A stretch of 64,000 nt of DNA from Listeria goaensis (GCF_900186125.1 NZ_FYBQ01000007.1:62001-126000), one strand, 5' to 3'; positions 46,553-56,905 are shown, numbered from the stretch's first letter. A program made the numbers and translations. Notes: generated from the letters alone by a model not told the origin.

Positions 46553-46592
46553 AAATAGCAAGCGACTATCATGGTCGTTTGCTATTTTTTTG
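46553..46592 (+). terminator. terminator of the LexA-box gene
   Basis: AAATAGCAAGCGAC and GTCGTTTGCTATTT pair over 14 bp with loop TATCATG (one G-U pair) and run into TTTTTTG. Confidence 0.85.
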
Positions 46593-46823
46593 TTTAAATT
46601 CAAAAGAGCTTCTGCTATAATATACAAAAGTATAAAAAGACAGTTTTTTTAAGCAATTTAAAAAATTGTGGCTAACTTCACAATTTCGAAAGTAGGTGTC
46701 TTGTCGAAAAAAACAAAAAAGGCTCATGTCTCACCGGTTGGCGCAAATGATTGGTAACCTTTTGAGAAGAAATACTGGTGATTCGTTTTTTAGTAAAATG
46801 ACTGTGAACAGGAGCGATGATGA
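46593..46823 (+). other. leader of the serC operon
   Basis: About 230 bp with no credible gene. A TATAAT lies at 46616-46621 with no good -35 hexamer. Roughly 200 nt of untranslated leader would follow, including a hairpin AAATTGTG/CACAATTT at about 46661-46687. I see no T-box core or known riboswitch signature. A regulatory leader is possible but not shown. Confidence 0.4.
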
Positions 46824-47918
46824 GTGGAGCGTGTCTATAATTTTTCAGCGGGACCGGCAACTTTGCCAGTTCCAGTACTAAAGCAAGTCCAAGAAGAACT
46901 ATTATCGTATAAAGGATCAGGGATGTCAGTCATGGAGCTAAGCCATAGGTCTGCACTTTTTCAAGAAATTATTGATTCGGCCGAGCAGCTGCTTCGCGAG
47001 TTAATGGATATTCCAGATAATTACAAAGTGCTTTTTTTACAGGGCGGTGCAAGTTTACAATTTGCGATGGTGCCTTTAAATTTAGCGCAAGGCAAAAAAA
47101 TAGAATTTGTGAATACAGGAAGTTGGTCGAAAAAGGCAATTTCAGAGGCTAAAAAGCTGCCGAATGTTACGACTTCCGTCATTGCGTCATCTGAAGATAG
47201 AAATTTCAGCTATATTCCAAATATCCCTGCACCGTCTGAAGATGCAGCTTATTTGCATATTACAGCAAACAATACGATTGAAGGAACAGCGATATTTAAC
47301 GTGCCTAAGACGGGTGATGTGCCGTTAGTTGCGGATATGTCATCGAATATTTTAGCGAGCCACTACGATGTGCGTGATTTTGGACTTATTTATGCGGGTG
47401 CGCAAAAAAATATCGGCCCAGCTGGACTTACGATTGTCATTGTTCGCGAGGATTTAATTGGGGGGGCGGAGAACTTGTCTTCTATGCTTGATTATCAGGT
47501 GATGGCAGATGATGGGTCGATGCACAATACGCCGCCTACGTTTGCGATATATGTGGCGAAACTAGTATTCGAATGGATTAAGGCGCAAGGCGGTGTGAGC
47601 GGCATGGAGGCTTTGAATCGCCGAAAAGCAGGTCTGCTTTATTCGTATATCGATGAATCGAATCTATTTAGCTCACCTGTTGAGCCGTCTGTTCGTTCGC
47701 TGACAAATATTCCTTTTACGACCAGTGACGCAGAACTAGATCAAGCGTTTATAAAAGAGGCTCTAAAAAAAGGTTTTGTGAATTTAAAAGGGCATCGTTC
47801 GGTTGGCGGAATGCGGGCGAGCGTGTACAATGCGTTTCCAATTGAAGGCGTTGAGGCGCTTGTTGCTTTTATGAAGGATTTTGCACGTAGCCATGAAGGG
47901 GGAAAGGTTCATGTTTAA
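46824..47918 (+). CDS. serC: phosphoserine aminotransferase
   Basis: PLP enzyme of serine synthesis that converts 3-phosphohydroxypyruvate to phosphoserine. The 364-residue protein starts at GTG 46824 behind AGGAG with [14 protein letters not shown], the family signature. The PLP-lysine is in [13 protein letters not shown], and the substrate-binding [14 protein letters not shown] ends the protein. It overlaps serA by 8 nt, giving a serC-serA operon. Confidence 0.95.
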   Translation: MERVYNFSAGPATLPVPVLKQVQEELLSYKGSGMSVMELSHRSALFQEIIDSAEQLLRELMDIPDNYKVLFLQGGASLQFAMVPLNLAQGKKIEFVNTGSWSKKAISEAKKLPNVTTSVIASSEDRNFSYIPNIPAPSEDAAYLHITANNTIEGTAIFNVPKTGDVPLVADMSSNILASHYDVRDFGLIYAGAQKNIGPAGLTIVIVREDLIGGAENLSSMLDYQVMADDGSMHNTPPTFAIYVAKLVFEWIKAQGGVSGMEALNRRKAGLLYSYIDESNLFSSPVEPSVRSLTNIPFTTSDAELDQAFIKEALKKGFVNLKGHRSVGGMRASVYNAFPIEGVEALVAFMKDFARSHEGGKVHV

Positions 47919-49095
47919 TATTGAAACGTTAAATGCGATTGCCGATGAGGGGTTAAGAACTTTTGATTTGGAAAAATATGTGCTTGATGCGAATGCGTCC
48001 CCTGATGGTATTTTACTTAGAAGTTATGGTCTGCACGATTATGATTTCCCGGAATCATTAAAGGCGATTGCGCGCGCTGGTGCGGGTGTGAATAATATTC
48101 CGCTTGAAGTCTGCTCGGAGCGCGGTATTGTCGTATTTAATACGCCTGGAGCCAATGCAAATGCGGTGAAGGAGTTAGTGCTTGCGAGTTTATTTATGGC
48201 GGCTCGGCCGATTATCGAGGGCAACATTTGGGTGCAAGGAATCGATGACGAGGATGTTGAAACGAAAGTAGAAGCGGGCAAAAAGGCTTTTTCTGGAACG
48301 GAGCTTTATGGGAAAAAATTAGGTATTATTGGACTTGGCGCGATTGGTGCACTGGTTGCCAATGATGCGGTGGCGCTCGGTATGGATGTCGTTGGCTTTG
48401 ACCCGTATGTTTCGGTGGACACGGCATGGAAGATTTCAAAAGACGTCAAACGTGCCATCACACTTGAAGAAGTTTTAGCGACATGCGACTATATTACGGT
48501 TCATGTTCCGCTGCGCGACAATACGCGCGAAATGTTCAATGCGGAAACCTTGCTTTTATTAAAGCAAAACGCCGTGTTGCTTAACTTCTCCCGCGGGGAA
48601 CTTGTGAATCAAGACGCAATTTGTGAGGCGCTAGAAGCCAATCAATTGCGCATGTATATTACTGACTTTGCAACCAAGCAGCTGCTTCAAACGGAAAAAG
48701 TTCGCGTCCTACCTCACCTTGGTGCTTCAACGGAAGAAGCGGAAACCAATTGTGCGCTGATGGCGTCCCGCGAATTACAATATTTCTTAGAAACAGGTAG
48801 CATCAAAAATTCGGTGAACTATCCAGCGGTTGATATGCCCTATAACGGGCATCCGCGAATTGGTGTGTGCCACCGCAATATCCCGAACATGGTTGGACAA
48901 GTGACGACGATTGTCGCGAATCATGCGATGAACATTATGGATTTAACGAACCGTAGCCGCGGCGATTATGCATATACGCTAGTCGATATGGACCGAAATG
49001 ATTCCAATAGTTTAGAAGCAATCAAGCTTGAATTAGAAGCTGTTGGTGGCATTTTGCGTGTGCGAATTATCGAGCCTTTAGGCGTTACGGTATAA
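47911..49095 (+). CDS. serA: D-3-phosphoglycerate dehydrogenase
   Basis: First enzyme of serine synthesis, oxidising 3-phosphoglycerate with NAD. From the ATG at 47911 (GGGGGAAAGG upstream) it has 394 residues: substrate domain [17 protein letters not shown]-binding [20 protein letters not shown], catalytic Arg, Glu and His regions ([18 protein letters not shown]), and a C-terminal ACT-like serine-sensing domain ([19 protein letters not shown]). This is the shorter type without an intervening domain. Co-translated with serC. Confidence 0.95.
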   Translation: MFNIETLNAIADEGLRTFDLEKYVLDANASPDGILLRSYGLHDYDFPESLKAIARAGAGVNNIPLEVCSERGIVVFNTPGANANAVKELVLASLFMAARPIIEGNIWVQGIDDEDVETKVEAGKKAFSGTELYGKKLGIIGLGAIGALVANDAVALGMDVVGFDPYVSVDTAWKISKDVKRAITLEEVLATCDYITVHVPLRDNTREMFNAETLLLLKQNAVLLNFSRGELVNQDAICEALEANQLRMYITDFATKQLLQTEKVRVLPHLGASTEEAETNCALMASRELQYFLETGSIKNSVNYPAVDMPYNGHPRIGVCHRNIPNMVGQVTTIVANHAMNIMDLTNRSRGDYAYTLVDMDRNDSNSLEAIKLELEAVGGILRVRIIEPLGVTV

Positions 49096-49098
49096 ATT

Positions 49099-49112
49099 AT
49101 TTCCCGGGAAAT
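49099..49112. promoter_or_regulatory. Noc-binding site after serA
   Basis: Perfect ATTTCCCGGGAAAT three bases after the serA stop, ahead of a weak GAGCCT/AGGCTC hairpin and the DUF1015 gene. Third perfect copy in the window. Confidence 0.78.
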
Positions 49113-49164
49113 AATGGAGCCTTGAGAAATTTCTTGAGGCTCTTCAAATTTAGGAGGAAAACTA

Positions 49165-50412
49165 ATGGTGAATGTACGACCGTTTCAGGCAGTAAGACCG
49201 AATGAAAATGTAGCGAATAAAATGGCGTCCTTGCCATACGATGTTTTAAGTAGTGCAGAAGCAAGGGTGCTAGGCGATGCGAATGAATATTCATTTTTAC
49301 ATATTGATAAAGCGGAAATTGATCTTGAGAAATCATTATCGCCGTATGATGACATGGTTTACTTAAAAGCGAAAGAAAATTTACGGGCGTTTTTACAAAA
49401 AGAATGGTTGAAAAAAGATGTTCGTGCGGGTTTTTACATTTATGAACTGGAGATGAATGGGCGCACGCAGACGGGGATTGCAGCAACGACGGCGATTGAC
49501 GACTATATTTCTGGGAAGATTAAAAAGCATGAGTTCACGCGGGAGGAAAAGGAGCTCGACCGGATTCGTCATGTTGACACTTGTGATGCGAATACGAGTC
49601 CGATTTTTTTGACGTACCGTGGAAAAGCAGAAATCAATGCTGTGATTCAGCAATTTAAGGCTGAAAACGACCCTATTTATGATTTTACAAGCTTTCACGA
49701 TGTGGCACACAAGGTTTGGCATATTGACGATGCGGACATTGTCGCAAGCATTTCGGCGGCATTCGCGTCCATTCCGGCGCTTTACATTGCGGACGGCCAC
49801 CATCGCACGGAATCGGCTGTTAAGGTAGGATTAAAACGGAGGGAGGCGCACCCGAATGAAGGGCCAGACGCGGAATTCAATTTCTTTTTAGCTGTCTTAT
49901 TCCCGGCTGAAGAACTCGAAATCCTCGACTACAATCGCGTTTTAAATGTACCTATCCCGACCGATTTCTTCGACCAACTAAAAGCGCGTTTTGACATCAC
50001 AGAAAAACAATCTGCGCCGTTTAAACCAAGCGCGCCAAAACAAATTGGACTTTACACAGGCGGCAATTGGTACGGCTTAACCGCCAAAAAAAGTCGCATA
50101 CCGAATGATGTCATCGGCAGCCTTGATGTTTCGATTCTCCAAAATGAAGTGCTCACACCGATTTTCGACATCCGCGATATTAGACGTGACGACCGCATCG
50201 ATTTTGTTGGCGGCATTCGCGGCCTTTCCGAACTAGAAAAACGCGTAGATAGTGGCGAATTTTCTATTGCCTTCGCCATGTACCCGCCAACAATGAATGA
50301 CCTACTAAGCGTGGCAGACGCCAATGAAATTATGCCACCAAAATCCACATGGTTTGAACCTAAACTATTAAGCGGTCTTTTTGTCCACGAACTAGAAAGT
50401 AAATTAGACTGA
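49165..50412 (+). CDS. DUF1015-family protein of the serine operon
   Basis: A 415-residue soluble protein of family DUF1015 (VRPFQAVRPNENVANKMASLPYDVLSSAEAR). Its central motif YIADGHHRTESAVK resembles the active-site GHHR-type loop of the ParB/sulfiredoxin fold, to which archaeal serine kinase SerK also belongs. It is 69 nt after serA, with a strong AGGAGG site, and is often clustered with serA and serC in Firmicutes. A role in serine phosphate metabolism is plausible because no phosphoserine phosphatase gene is near; no reaction has been assigned from sequence. Confidence 0.8.
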   Translation: MVNVRPFQAVRPNENVANKMASLPYDVLSSAEARVLGDANEYSFLHIDKAEIDLEKSLSPYDDMVYLKAKENLRAFLQKEWLKKDVRAGFYIYELEMNGRTQTGIAATTAIDDYISGKIKKHEFTREEKELDRIRHVDTCDANTSPIFLTYRGKAEINAVIQQFKAENDPIYDFTSFHDVAHKVWHIDDADIVASISAAFASIPALYIADGHHRTESAVKVGLKRREAHPNEGPDAEFNFFLAVLFPAEELEILDYNRVLNVPIPTDFFDQLKARFDITEKQSAPFKPSAPKQIGLYTGGNWYGLTAKKSRIPNDVIGSLDVSILQNEVLTPIFDIRDIRRDDRIDFVGGIRGLSELEKRVDSGEFSIAFAMYPPTMNDLLSVADANEIMPPKSTWFEPKLLSGLFVHELESKLD

Positions 50413-50437
50413 TGATAATCTTCATCAGTCTAATTTT
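50404..50437 (+). terminator. terminator of the serCA-DUF1015 operon
   Basis: TTAGACTGATGA and TCATCAGTCTAA pair perfectly (12 bp) with a 6-nt loop, then TTTT; it overlaps the stop codon of the DUF1015 gene. Confidence 0.85.
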
Positions 50438-50450
50438 AAAAAAACGGTTG

Positions 50451-50509
50451 TTATTCACATGTGGATAAGTTAAAATAGTAGATATTAAATTTTATAACTT
50501 GTGAATAGC
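50451..50509. other. DnaA-box cluster upstream of mnmE
   Basis: TTATTCACA (50451) and the perfect TGTGGATAA (50460-50468) abut head to head, making an 18-bp near-palindrome. About 24 bp on is TATAACTTGTGAATAGC (50493-50509), which matches oriC bases 14416-14432 at 16 of 17 positions. The cluster is 36 kb from oriC, so it may titrate DnaA, control mnmE, or be a relict of ancestral origin-proximal DNA. Confidence 0.6.
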
Positions 50510-50603
50510 AAGCTTTGGTGAAAGCAGAGCGAACTGTTGAGTGCAAATGAAAATTTATTCAAACTAAATTTATCCGTTTTGTTGCGGAGAAAGGTGGGGT
50601 AGA

Positions 50604-51977
50604 ATGGATTTTGATACTATTGCTGCGATCTCAACACCGCCAGGCGAGGGTGCCATTGCAATTATTCGATTAAGCGGTGATGAGGCGATTCCAGTAGCGG
50701 ATCGTATTTTTTATGCCAAAAAACGGCTTAGTGACGCAGAAAGTCATACCATTCATTATGGTCATATAAAAGAAGAAGGCGAAACAATTGAAGAGGTGAT
50801 GGTCTCGGTTATGCGTGCGCCACGGACGTTTACACGTGAAGATGTTGTGGAGATCAATTGCCATGGTGGCATCGTATCGGTGAATCAGGTGTTGCAGCTC
50901 CTACTAAGAAGTGGCGCTCGCCTAGCTGAACCAGGAGAGTTCACAAAACGCGCCTTTTTAAACGGAAGAATTGATTTATCACAAGCGGAAGCCGTGATGG
51001 ACTTAATTCGAGCGAAAACGGACAGAGCGATGGGCATTGCGCTCAAGCAAATGGACGGCAATTTGTCGCGCTTAATACGGAGCCTTAGACAGGAAATTTT
51101 AGACGCGCTAGCGCAAGTCGAGGTGAACATCGACTACCCAGAATACGACGACGTGGAAGAAATGACCGTGAAAATGCTACTCGAGAAAACGCACCTCGTG
51201 AAAGCGTCGGTGAACCAGTTGCTTCAAACCGCAAGTCAGGGGAAAATTCTACGAGAAGGTCTTGCGACGGCCATTATCGGCCGACCAAATGTGGGGAAAT
51301 CATCGCTTTTGAATCAGCTCATTCAGGAAGATAAAGCGATTGTCACGGACATCGCAGGAACGACGCGTGACATCATTGAAGAGTACGTGAATGTGCGCGG
51401 CGTGCCGCTTCGCTTGATTGATACGGCGGGCATTCGCGAAACCGAGGATATTGTAGAAAAAATCGGGGTAGAACGATCACGAAAAGCTCTCGCAGAAGCC
51501 GATTTTCTGTTGCTCGTTTTGAACCAAAATGAACCGCTAACGAAAGAGGACGAGGCGCTTTTTGAAGCCGCACGCGGAACCCGTTTTGTTGTCGTGTTAA
51601 ACAAAACCGATTTAGAACGCAAAATAGATATCGCTAGCGTCACGCGTTTAGCAGGCGGGCAACCAGTCGTAGAAACATCCATGTTAACGGACGGCGGCAT
51701 TGTGGAGCTTGAGGAAGCAATTAAAACGCTCTTCTTCACTGGCGAAATTGATGCTGGAGATGCGACGTATGTTTCAAACGTGCGCCACATCGCCTTGCTT
51801 CATCAGGCGTCAGACGCGCTAGACGCTGTCATTTTAGGTGTTGAAACAGGCATGCCAGTTGATATCGTGCAAATTGATATGACCCGCGCCTGGGACTTGC
51901 TAGGCGAAATTACAGGCGACTCGGTACAGGACGAATTATTAGATCAATTATTTAATCAGTTTTGCCTTGGAAAATAA
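50604..51977 (+). CDS. mnmE: tRNA modification GTPase MnmE
   Basis: With MnmG, adds carboxymethylaminomethyl groups to wobble U34. The 457-residue protein has an N-terminal folate-binding domain ([20 protein letters not shown]), helical domain, a G domain with [12 protein letters not shown] (G1), the TTRD switch, DTAGIRET (G3) and NKTD (G4), and ends with the diagnostic FCLGK. ATG with AGGTGGGG upstream. 12 nt before mnmG; the two form one unit. In B. subtilis the neighbour upstream is jag. Confidence 0.96.
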   Translation: MDFDTIAAISTPPGEGAIAIIRLSGDEAIPVADRIFYAKKRLSDAESHTIHYGHIKEEGETIEEVMVSVMRAPRTFTREDVVEINCHGGIVSVNQVLQLLLRSGARLAEPGEFTKRAFLNGRIDLSQAEAVMDLIRAKTDRAMGIALKQMDGNLSRLIRSLRQEILDALAQVEVNIDYPEYDDVEEMTVKMLLEKTHLVKASVNQLLQTASQGKILREGLATAIIGRPNVGKSSLLNQLIQEDKAIVTDIAGTTRDIIEEYVNVRGVPLRLIDTAGIRETEDIVEKIGVERSRKALAEADFLLLVLNQNEPLTKEDEALFEAARGTRFVVVLNKTDLERKIDIASVTRLAGGQPVVETSMLTDGGIVELEEAIKTLFFTGEIDAGDATYVSNVRHIALLHQASDALDAVILGVETGMPVDIVQIDMTRAWDLLGEITGDSVQDELLDQLFNQFCLGK

Positions 51978-51989
51978 GGAGTGAAATAG

Positions 51990-53876
51990 ATGCAAATTTA
52001 TGATGCAGGACAATATGATGTTATTGTCGTTGGAGCTGGCCACGCAGGCGTTGAAGCAGGCTTAGCTAGCGGGCGTATGGGCGCAAAAACGCTCATGCTC
52101 ACAATTAATTTGGATATGGTGGCATTCATGCCGTGTAATCCGTCTGTCGGCGGTCCCGCAAAAGGCGTTGTCGTACGCGAAATCGATGCGCTCGGCGGCG
52201 AAATGGGACGTAACACGGATAAAACGTATGTGCAAATGCGCATGCTAAACACCGGAAAAGGCCCAGCAGTGCGCGCGCTCCGTGCACAGTCGGACAAATG
52301 GGATTATCAGCACGAAATGAAGCACACCATCGAAAAAGAGCCTAATATTACGCTAAAGCAAGGTCTCGTTGATCGCCTAGTCATCGAAGACGGAGTTTGC
52401 AAAGGTGTCATTACAAATGGCGGTGCAAAATACACGGCGGATGCTGTCATTTTAACGACGGGTACTTTTTCGCGCGGTGAAATTATTGTCGGCGAACTAA
52501 GATATTCCAGTGGTCCAAACAATCAGCAACCGTCCGTCAAGCTGTCCGAACACTTGGAGGAATTAGGCTTCATTTTAAGACGTTTTAAAACGGGCACCCC
52601 TCCGCGTGTCAAATCAAGTTCGATTGATTATTCGCAAGCAGAAATTCAACCGGGAGACGAAAACCCGCGTTCATTTAGCTTTGAAACAACTAGCATGGTG
52701 CTTGACCAATTGCCGTGTTGGCTCACTTACACAAATGAAGGCACACATACCATTATTAATGAAAATTTAAGTCGCTCGCCAATGTTTACAGCCACGAAAA
52801 AAGGAACGGGCGCGCGTTATTGCCCGTCCATTGAAGACAAAATCGTGCGTTTTAGTGATAAGCCGCGCCATCAAATCTTCCTTGAACCGGAAGGTCGCAA
52901 CACTGAAGAAGTTTATGTCCAAGGGCTTTCAACGAGCTTGCCAGAAGACGTTCAAGAAAAAATGCTTCGGACGATTCCGGGGCTTGAAAATGTTGAAATG
53001 ATGCGTGTGGGCTACGCGATTGAATATGATGCGGTGATGCCTGACCAGCTCTGGCCATCGCTTGAAACGAAACTTATTCCGGGCTTGTTTACAGCCGGAC
53101 AACTGAACGGCACGAGTGGTTATGAGGAAGCGGCCGGTCAAGGCCTGATGGCGGGAATTAACGCTTGCCGCAAGGTGCAAGGCAAGGACGCAATTATTCT
53201 AGGCCGCGACGAGGCGTATATTGGTGTTTTAATTGATGATTTGGTTACAAAGGGGACGGAGGAACCGTACCGTCTATTGACCTCTCGCGCAGAATACCGT
53301 TTACTGCTACGCCATGATAATGCGGATTTGCGCTTAACGGAAATTGGACATGAAATTGGTTTGATTTCGGATGCTCGCTACGCTCGCTTCCTAGAAAAGA
53401 AAGCCGAAATTGAAGCAGAAATCAAACGCCTCCAAAAGACGCGAATTAAGCCGACTGAGGAAGTCCAAGCGATGCTACGCAGTTTAGGTAGCGCCGAACT
53501 TAAAGATGGTATTTTAGCCGCAGATTTCTTGCGCCGTCCAGAATTGACATACGAAAAAATCATCCAAATTGTTCCACGTGAAACAATTGCTTCACCGGAT
53601 GTTGCAGAACAAGTGGAAATTCAAATCAAATATGAAGGCTACATCGAAAAGTCCTATCAGCAAGTTGAAAAAATGAAGCGCATGGAAGACAAGAAAATCC
53701 CTGAAAATATTGATTATGACGCGATTTTCGGACTTGCGACAGAAGCGGTTGAAAAGCTCAAAAAAATTCGACCACTTTCCATCGCACAAGCTAGCCGAAT
53801 TAGCGGCGTCAACCCAGCAGATATTTCCATTTTGCTCGTTTATATTGAACAAGGAAAAATTGCGAAAGTGAAATAA
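51990..53876 (+). CDS. mnmG: tRNA uridine-5-carboxymethylaminomethyl enzyme MnmG (GidA)
   Basis: FAD and NADH-dependent partner of MnmE. The 628-residue protein has the FAD motif [20 protein letters not shown], the conserved [11 protein letters not shown] and a second [13 protein letters not shown] segment, and ends in the GidA C-terminal helical domain. A parS variant site lies inside the gene at 53570. It is followed by its own terminator, and rsmG starts 132 nt later. Confidence 0.96.
   Translation: MQIYDAGQYDVIVVGAGHAGVEAGLASGRMGAKTLMLTINLDMVAFMPCNPSVGGPAKGVVVREIDALGGEMGRNTDKTYVQMRMLNTGKGPAVRALRAQSDKWDYQHEMKHTIEKEPNITLKQGLVDRLVIEDGVCKGVITNGGAKYTADAVILTTGTFSRGEIIVGELRYSSGPNNQQPSVKLSEHLEELGFILRRFKTGTPPRVKSSSIDYSQAEIQPGDENPRSFSFETTSMVLDQLPCWLTYTNEGTHTIINENLSRSPMFTATKKGTGARYCPSIEDKIVRFSDKPRHQIFLEPEGRNTEEVYVQGLSTSLPEDVQEKMLRTIPGLENVEMMRVGYAIEYDAVMPDQLWPSLETKLIPGLFTAGQLNGTSGYEEAAGQGLMAGINACRKVQGKDAIILGRDEAYIGVLIDDLVTKGTEEPYRLLTSRAEYRLLLRHDNADLRLTEIGHEIGLISDARYARFLEKKAEIEAEIKRLQKTRIKPTEEVQAMLRSLGSAELKDGILAADFLRRPELTYEKIIQIVPRETIASPDVAEQVEIQIKYEGYIEKSYQQVEKMKRMEDKKIPENIDYDAIFGLATEAVEKLKKIRPLSIAQASRISGVNPADISILLVYIEQGKIAKVK
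53570..53585. promoter_or_regulatory. parS: parS site, one-base variant, inside mnmG
   Basis: TGTTCCACGTGAAACA, differing from the perfect site only at the fifth base, a position that is known to be variable in Bacillus parS (TGTTNCACGTGAAACA). It lies in the coding sequence. Confidence 0.85.
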
Positions 53877-53883
53877 GCTTAAG

Positions 53884-53936
53884 AAGCATTTAAACAGGTT
53901 TTAGCTTGGCTGATTCCGATTTAAATGCTTTTTTTG
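53884..53936 (+). terminator. terminator of mnmE-mnmG
   Basis: AAGCATTTAAA and TTTAAATGCTT form an 11-bp stem with a 25-nt loop followed by TTTTTTG. Confidence 0.78.
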
Positions 53937-54008
53937 TTGGTATAGTCTAACAAGAATGCCCGAGTTATGATAAAATAAAATGGAAAATGATTGGAAAAGG
54001 GGAAGAAA

Positions 54009-54725
54009 ATGAATCCAGAACAATTTAAGGCTGCTCTTGCTGAAAAAGGCATTCTTTTAAATGAAGATCAAATGAATCAATTTGATTGTTACTATAAAAC
54101 GCTGGTCGAATGGAATGAAAAGATGAATTTAACAGCAATCACTGAAAAACAAGACGTGTATTTGAAACATTTCTATGATTCGATTTCGGCTGCTTTTTTT
54201 GTAGATTTTACAAATGTTAAATCTGTCTGTGATGTTGGGGCGGGCGCTGGTTTTCCAAGCATTCCACTTAAAATTTGCTTCCCACACCTTGAAGTTAGCA
54301 TTGTCGATTCCCTCGCGAAACGAATTACATTTTTGAATCATTTGGCGGAACAAATGCAACTTGGAAATGTGAATTTCTATCATGACCGTGCGGAAACATT
54401 CGGCCAAAACAAGGCACACCGGGCGCAGTTTGACCTCGTAACAGCTCGTGCCGTTGCGCGAATGAGTGTGTTGTCGGAGCTATGCTTACCGCTTGTGAAA
54501 AAAGGCGGAGTTTTCCTTGCGATGAAGGCACAGCAGGCGGAGCAGGAGCTCGAAGTGGCTGCAAAGGCAATTTCTCTTTTTGGGGGAAAAGTGACGAATC
54601 ATTTTGCGTTTGAACTTCCAGTTGAGCGAAGCGAACGAAATATATATGTCATTGAAAAAACAAAGGAAACACCGAATAAGTATCCGCGTAAGGCGGGAAC
54701 GCCGAATAAACAACCGATTGAGTAA
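54009..54725 (+). CDS. rsmG: 16S rRNA (guanine527-N7)-methyltransferase
   Basis: S-adenosylmethionine-dependent methyltransferase that modifies G527 of 16S rRNA (streptomycin sensitivity). 238 residues from the ATG at 54009 (AAAGGGGAAG upstream; a TTG six codons earlier gives a longer, less likely form). The SAM-binding motif is [20 protein letters not shown] and the later [20 protein letters not shown] is typical. It lies between mnmG and noc as in B. subtilis. Confidence 0.94.
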   Translation: MNPEQFKAALAEKGILLNEDQMNQFDCYYKTLVEWNEKMNLTAITEKQDVYLKHFYDSISAAFFVDFTNVKSVCDVGAGAGFPSIPLKICFPHLEVSIVDSLAKRITFLNHLAEQMQLGNVNFYHDRAETFGQNKAHRAQFDLVTARAVARMSVLSELCLPLVKKGGVFLAMKAQQAEQELEVAAKAISLFGGKVTNHFAFELPVERSERNIYVIEKTKETPNKYPRKAGTPNKQPIE

Positions 54726-54796
54726 TGTTTTTCATTCTGCTAAAATAGAGGTAGGACTTAAAATGAGCGAACGAAGCTTGGAAAGGACGAAACTGC

Positions 54797-55651
54797 ATGG
54801 CTTTTTCACTATTTGGAAAAAAGGATAAAAATGAGAATAACGAAGCCGAAGAAATGAGTTTGCAAAAACATGTTGAAGAGCTGTCAATTGATTCCATTAT
54901 ACCTAACCAATTTCAACCGCGAACGGTTTTTAATCAAGATAAAATTGAAGAATTGGCTGAAACCATCCAAATTCACGGTTTAATTCAGCCCATCGTAGTG
55001 CGCGAAATAAAAGATGGCGGCTATGAAATTATTGCTGGAGAAAGAAGGTATCGTGCGGCGCGCCATTTAAATTTAGAAAAAATCCCTGCGATTATTCAGA
55101 ATTTTAATGATGATGATACGGCTGCGATTGCATTAATTGAAAATTTGCAGCGCGAACAGTTGACGCCAATTGAGGAAGCGAAAGCGTATGATGCGCTTCT
55201 TGATATGCAAAGTGTGACGCAAGGCGATTTAGCCAAACAAGTTGGGAAGAGCCAATCGGCTATTGCGAATAAACTACGGCTTTTGAAGTTGCCTAAAGAG
55301 GTTCAGGACGCGGTTTTGGTGAAAGATATTTCTGAGAGGCATGCGCGTGCGCTTCTCGCTCTTGAAACAGAGGCGCAGCAAACATTGGTTTTAAACGAAA
55401 TTATCAAGCAAAATTTTAATGTGAAACAAACCGACCAACTTATTCAAGAAATTTTAACAAAAAAAGAAGAAGCTCCTAAGCCTAAAAAGCCACAAATTCG
55501 GGCTGTCAGTAAGGATGTTCGCATTGCGCTTAACACGATTAAAGAATCTGTTCAGCTGGTTCAAAAAAGTGGGTTAGACTTAGAAGTTAAAGAGCAGGAA
55601 TCCGAGGAATTTTTTGAGATTACGATTCAGATTCCAAAAAATAAATCATAG
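54797..55651 (+). CDS. noc: nucleoid occlusion protein Noc
   Basis: ParB-family DNA-binding protein that prevents division over the nucleoid. The 284-residue protein has an amphipathic N-terminus ([11 protein letters not shown]) as used for membrane binding, the ParB CTPase motif [10 protein letters not shown] with [14 protein letters not shown], and a helix-turn-helix ([20 protein letters not shown]). The second ParB-family gene nearby (57757) is the true ParB; the order mnmG-rsmG-noc-parA-parB identifies this one. Perfect Noc-consensus sites at 1594, 6566 and 49099 supply targets. Confidence 0.94.
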   Translation: MAFSLFGKKDKNENNEAEEMSLQKHVEELSIDSIIPNQFQPRTVFNQDKIEELAETIQIHGLIQPIVVREIKDGGYEIIAGERRYRAARHLNLEKIPAIIQNFNDDDTAAIALIENLQREQLTPIEEAKAYDALLDMQSVTQGDLAKQVGKSQSAIANKLRLLKLPKEVQDAVLVKDISERHARALLALETEAQQTLVLNEIIKQNFNVKQTDQLIQEILTKKEEAPKPKKPQIRAVSKDVRIALNTIKESVQLVQKSGLDLEVKEQESEEFFEITIQIPKNKS

Positions 55652-55664
55652 GGAGGAATCTGTT

Positions 55665-55970
55665 ATGAAAATCGTGAAAATTATTTGGCATATTATCGGA
55701 ATTAGTTGCGCGGCAATGATTTTACCATCATTCGTATCTTCTATTACAACGGCTATCTTGAGCTTGCAACCGCAACGCATGGTTATTTTCTTTATGTACC
55801 CGATGATGACGAGTCGTGCGGCGTCTGAAGTGAGCACGGCAAGAGCATTTTTAAATATGGGATTAGGTTATTTAATGTACATTGTTGCTTTCGTATATAT
55901 TATCCTACTCGTACGTGATATTTATGGCTGGTATAAAAAAGCGAAAAAGTACGATGCAGCAAACAACTAG
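55665..55970 (+). CDS. small two-helix membrane protein of unknown function
   Basis: A 101-residue protein from the ATG with GGGAGG upstream (MKIVKIIWHIIGISCAAMIL); the longer reading from 55614 overlaps noc. It has two or three hydrophobic segments (5-35 region, GLGYLMYIVAFVYIILLV) and a polar tail, and no signal peptide. It sits 13 nt after noc and may be co-transcribed with it. I recognise no family, although a gene occurs in this position in Listeria genomes as far as I recall. Confidence 0.72.
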   Translation: MKIVKIIWHIIGISCAAMILPSFVSSITTAILSLQPQRMVIFFMYPMMTSRAASEVSTARAFLNMGLGYLMYIVAFVYIILLVRDIYGWYKKAKKYDAANN

Positions 55971-56076
55971 AGGCAATCTTGCAAGGGATTGTTTTTCTTT
56001 TTTTAGGGTATAGAAAAAGGAAAATGTAAAAAACAGATAAGAGATAAAGGAGGGAGCGGGTTAACCGCGCAGGTGT

Positions 56077-56814
56077 ATGGCTAAAATTGTTTTTGTAAAA
56101 GACGAACAAGGTGAATTTCAAGCGTATGACTTTGTACGCAACTTAATTCTTGAAGAACCTTTGATGGCAACGTTACTTCTTCAAGGGCTGTTACAATTGG
56201 AACAAGCGGAAACAAGAAAAATGAGTACTGGCAAGCAAATTTTACCAGATATTCATCTTACGATAGGGAAGAGCCAAGCGTATTCCCTGCAAAGCACGCG
56301 TATTGAAACGTCCATCGACCAACCTATTCAAGAAATGAAAATTCATTTTAAAGATAAAAACTGCCGCCTTATTTATTTTACTGCCTTCTCAGAATCTGAA
56401 ACATACTACTGTTTTGCTAAAGGATATTTCAAAGATAAGAACCCATTTACAGATAACATGGGAGCTTATCGTGAGGAAGCAAAACGAATTTTCCTAAGTC
56501 GTGTAAAGGCCGAGCTAAGCATTGGTATGAGCGACTATGATTTTAACACTTTAAAAGAACTTGCGTATGAAAACGAAGGTATCGTTCACTATTTAGATAG
56601 TTTTTCTGCGAGACTAGGTCAATTTGTTTTTGCCAAGCGAATTGCTAAGAAGTGGTCTCAACTTGATATGGCGCTAAAATCAGACTTATCGCCAACAATT
56701 ATCGAGCGTATTGAAGCAGGAGATCCAGATTTGACTTTGCGTATGTATCAAAAGGCTTGGCAGGCACTGGAAGTTAAGGCAACATTTAATTTAAATGAAA
56801 TCTCAGCGAAATAA
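56077..56814 (+). CDS. hypothetical protein with a C-terminal Xre-like helix-turn-helix
   Basis: A 245-residue soluble protein. The N-terminal 160 residues (MAKIVFVKDEQGEFQAYDFV) have no family I recognise. The C-terminal 60 (AKKWSQLDMALKSDLSPTIIERIEAGDPDLTLRMYQKAWQAL) match the phage-repressor-type helix-turn-helix order: LDMALKSDLSPTIIERIEAG. A DNA-binding or regulatory role is likely. The ribosome site is unclear: AAGGAGGG lies about 20 nt upstream of the ATG and a weak AGGTG just before it. Ahead of parA, separated by a terminator. Confidence 0.7.
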   Translation: MAKIVFVKDEQGEFQAYDFVRNLILEEPLMATLLLQGLLQLEQAETRKMSTGKQILPDIHLTIGKSQAYSLQSTRIETSIDQPIQEMKIHFKDKNCRLIYFTAFSESETYYCFAKGYFKDKNPFTDNMGAYREEAKRIFLSRVKAELSIGMSDYDFNTLKELAYENEGIVHYLDSFSARLGQFVFAKRIAKKWSQLDMALKSDLSPTIIERIEAGDPDLTLRMYQKAWQALEVKATFNLNEISAK

Positions 56815-56831
56815 TATGCTATAAATCCTTT

Positions 56832-56857
56832 AAGGGCGCCCTTTGTGGCGTCTTTTT
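56832..56857 (+). terminator. terminator before parA
   Basis: AAGGGCGCC and GGCGTCTTT form a 9-bp stem containing G-U pairs with loop CTTTGT, followed by TTTTT. Confidence 0.7.
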
Positions 56858-56889
56858 ATGTGTTGTAAAACAATGGAATTCAGTTAAAA

Positions 56890-56905
56890 TGTTTCACGTG
56901 AAACA
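56890..56905. promoter_or_regulatory. parS: parS site (perfect) upstream of parA
   Basis: TGTTTCACGTGAAACA 98 bp upstream of the parA start. Besides segregation it may let ParB regulate its own operon. Confidence 0.93.

Noticed and set aside
46593-46823. T-box or serine riboswitch before serC
   Set aside because: No T-box core sequence, specifier-like hairpin or terminator/antiterminator pair next to the gene.
48051-48065. Additional Noc site ATTTCCCGGAATCA in serA
   Set aside because: Breaks the palindrome in the right half; fewer matches than the three perfect sites.
49097-49803. Antisense genes over DUF1015
   Set aside because: Overlapping minus-strand frames without promoters or ribosome sites, in a gene with good family motifs on the other strand.
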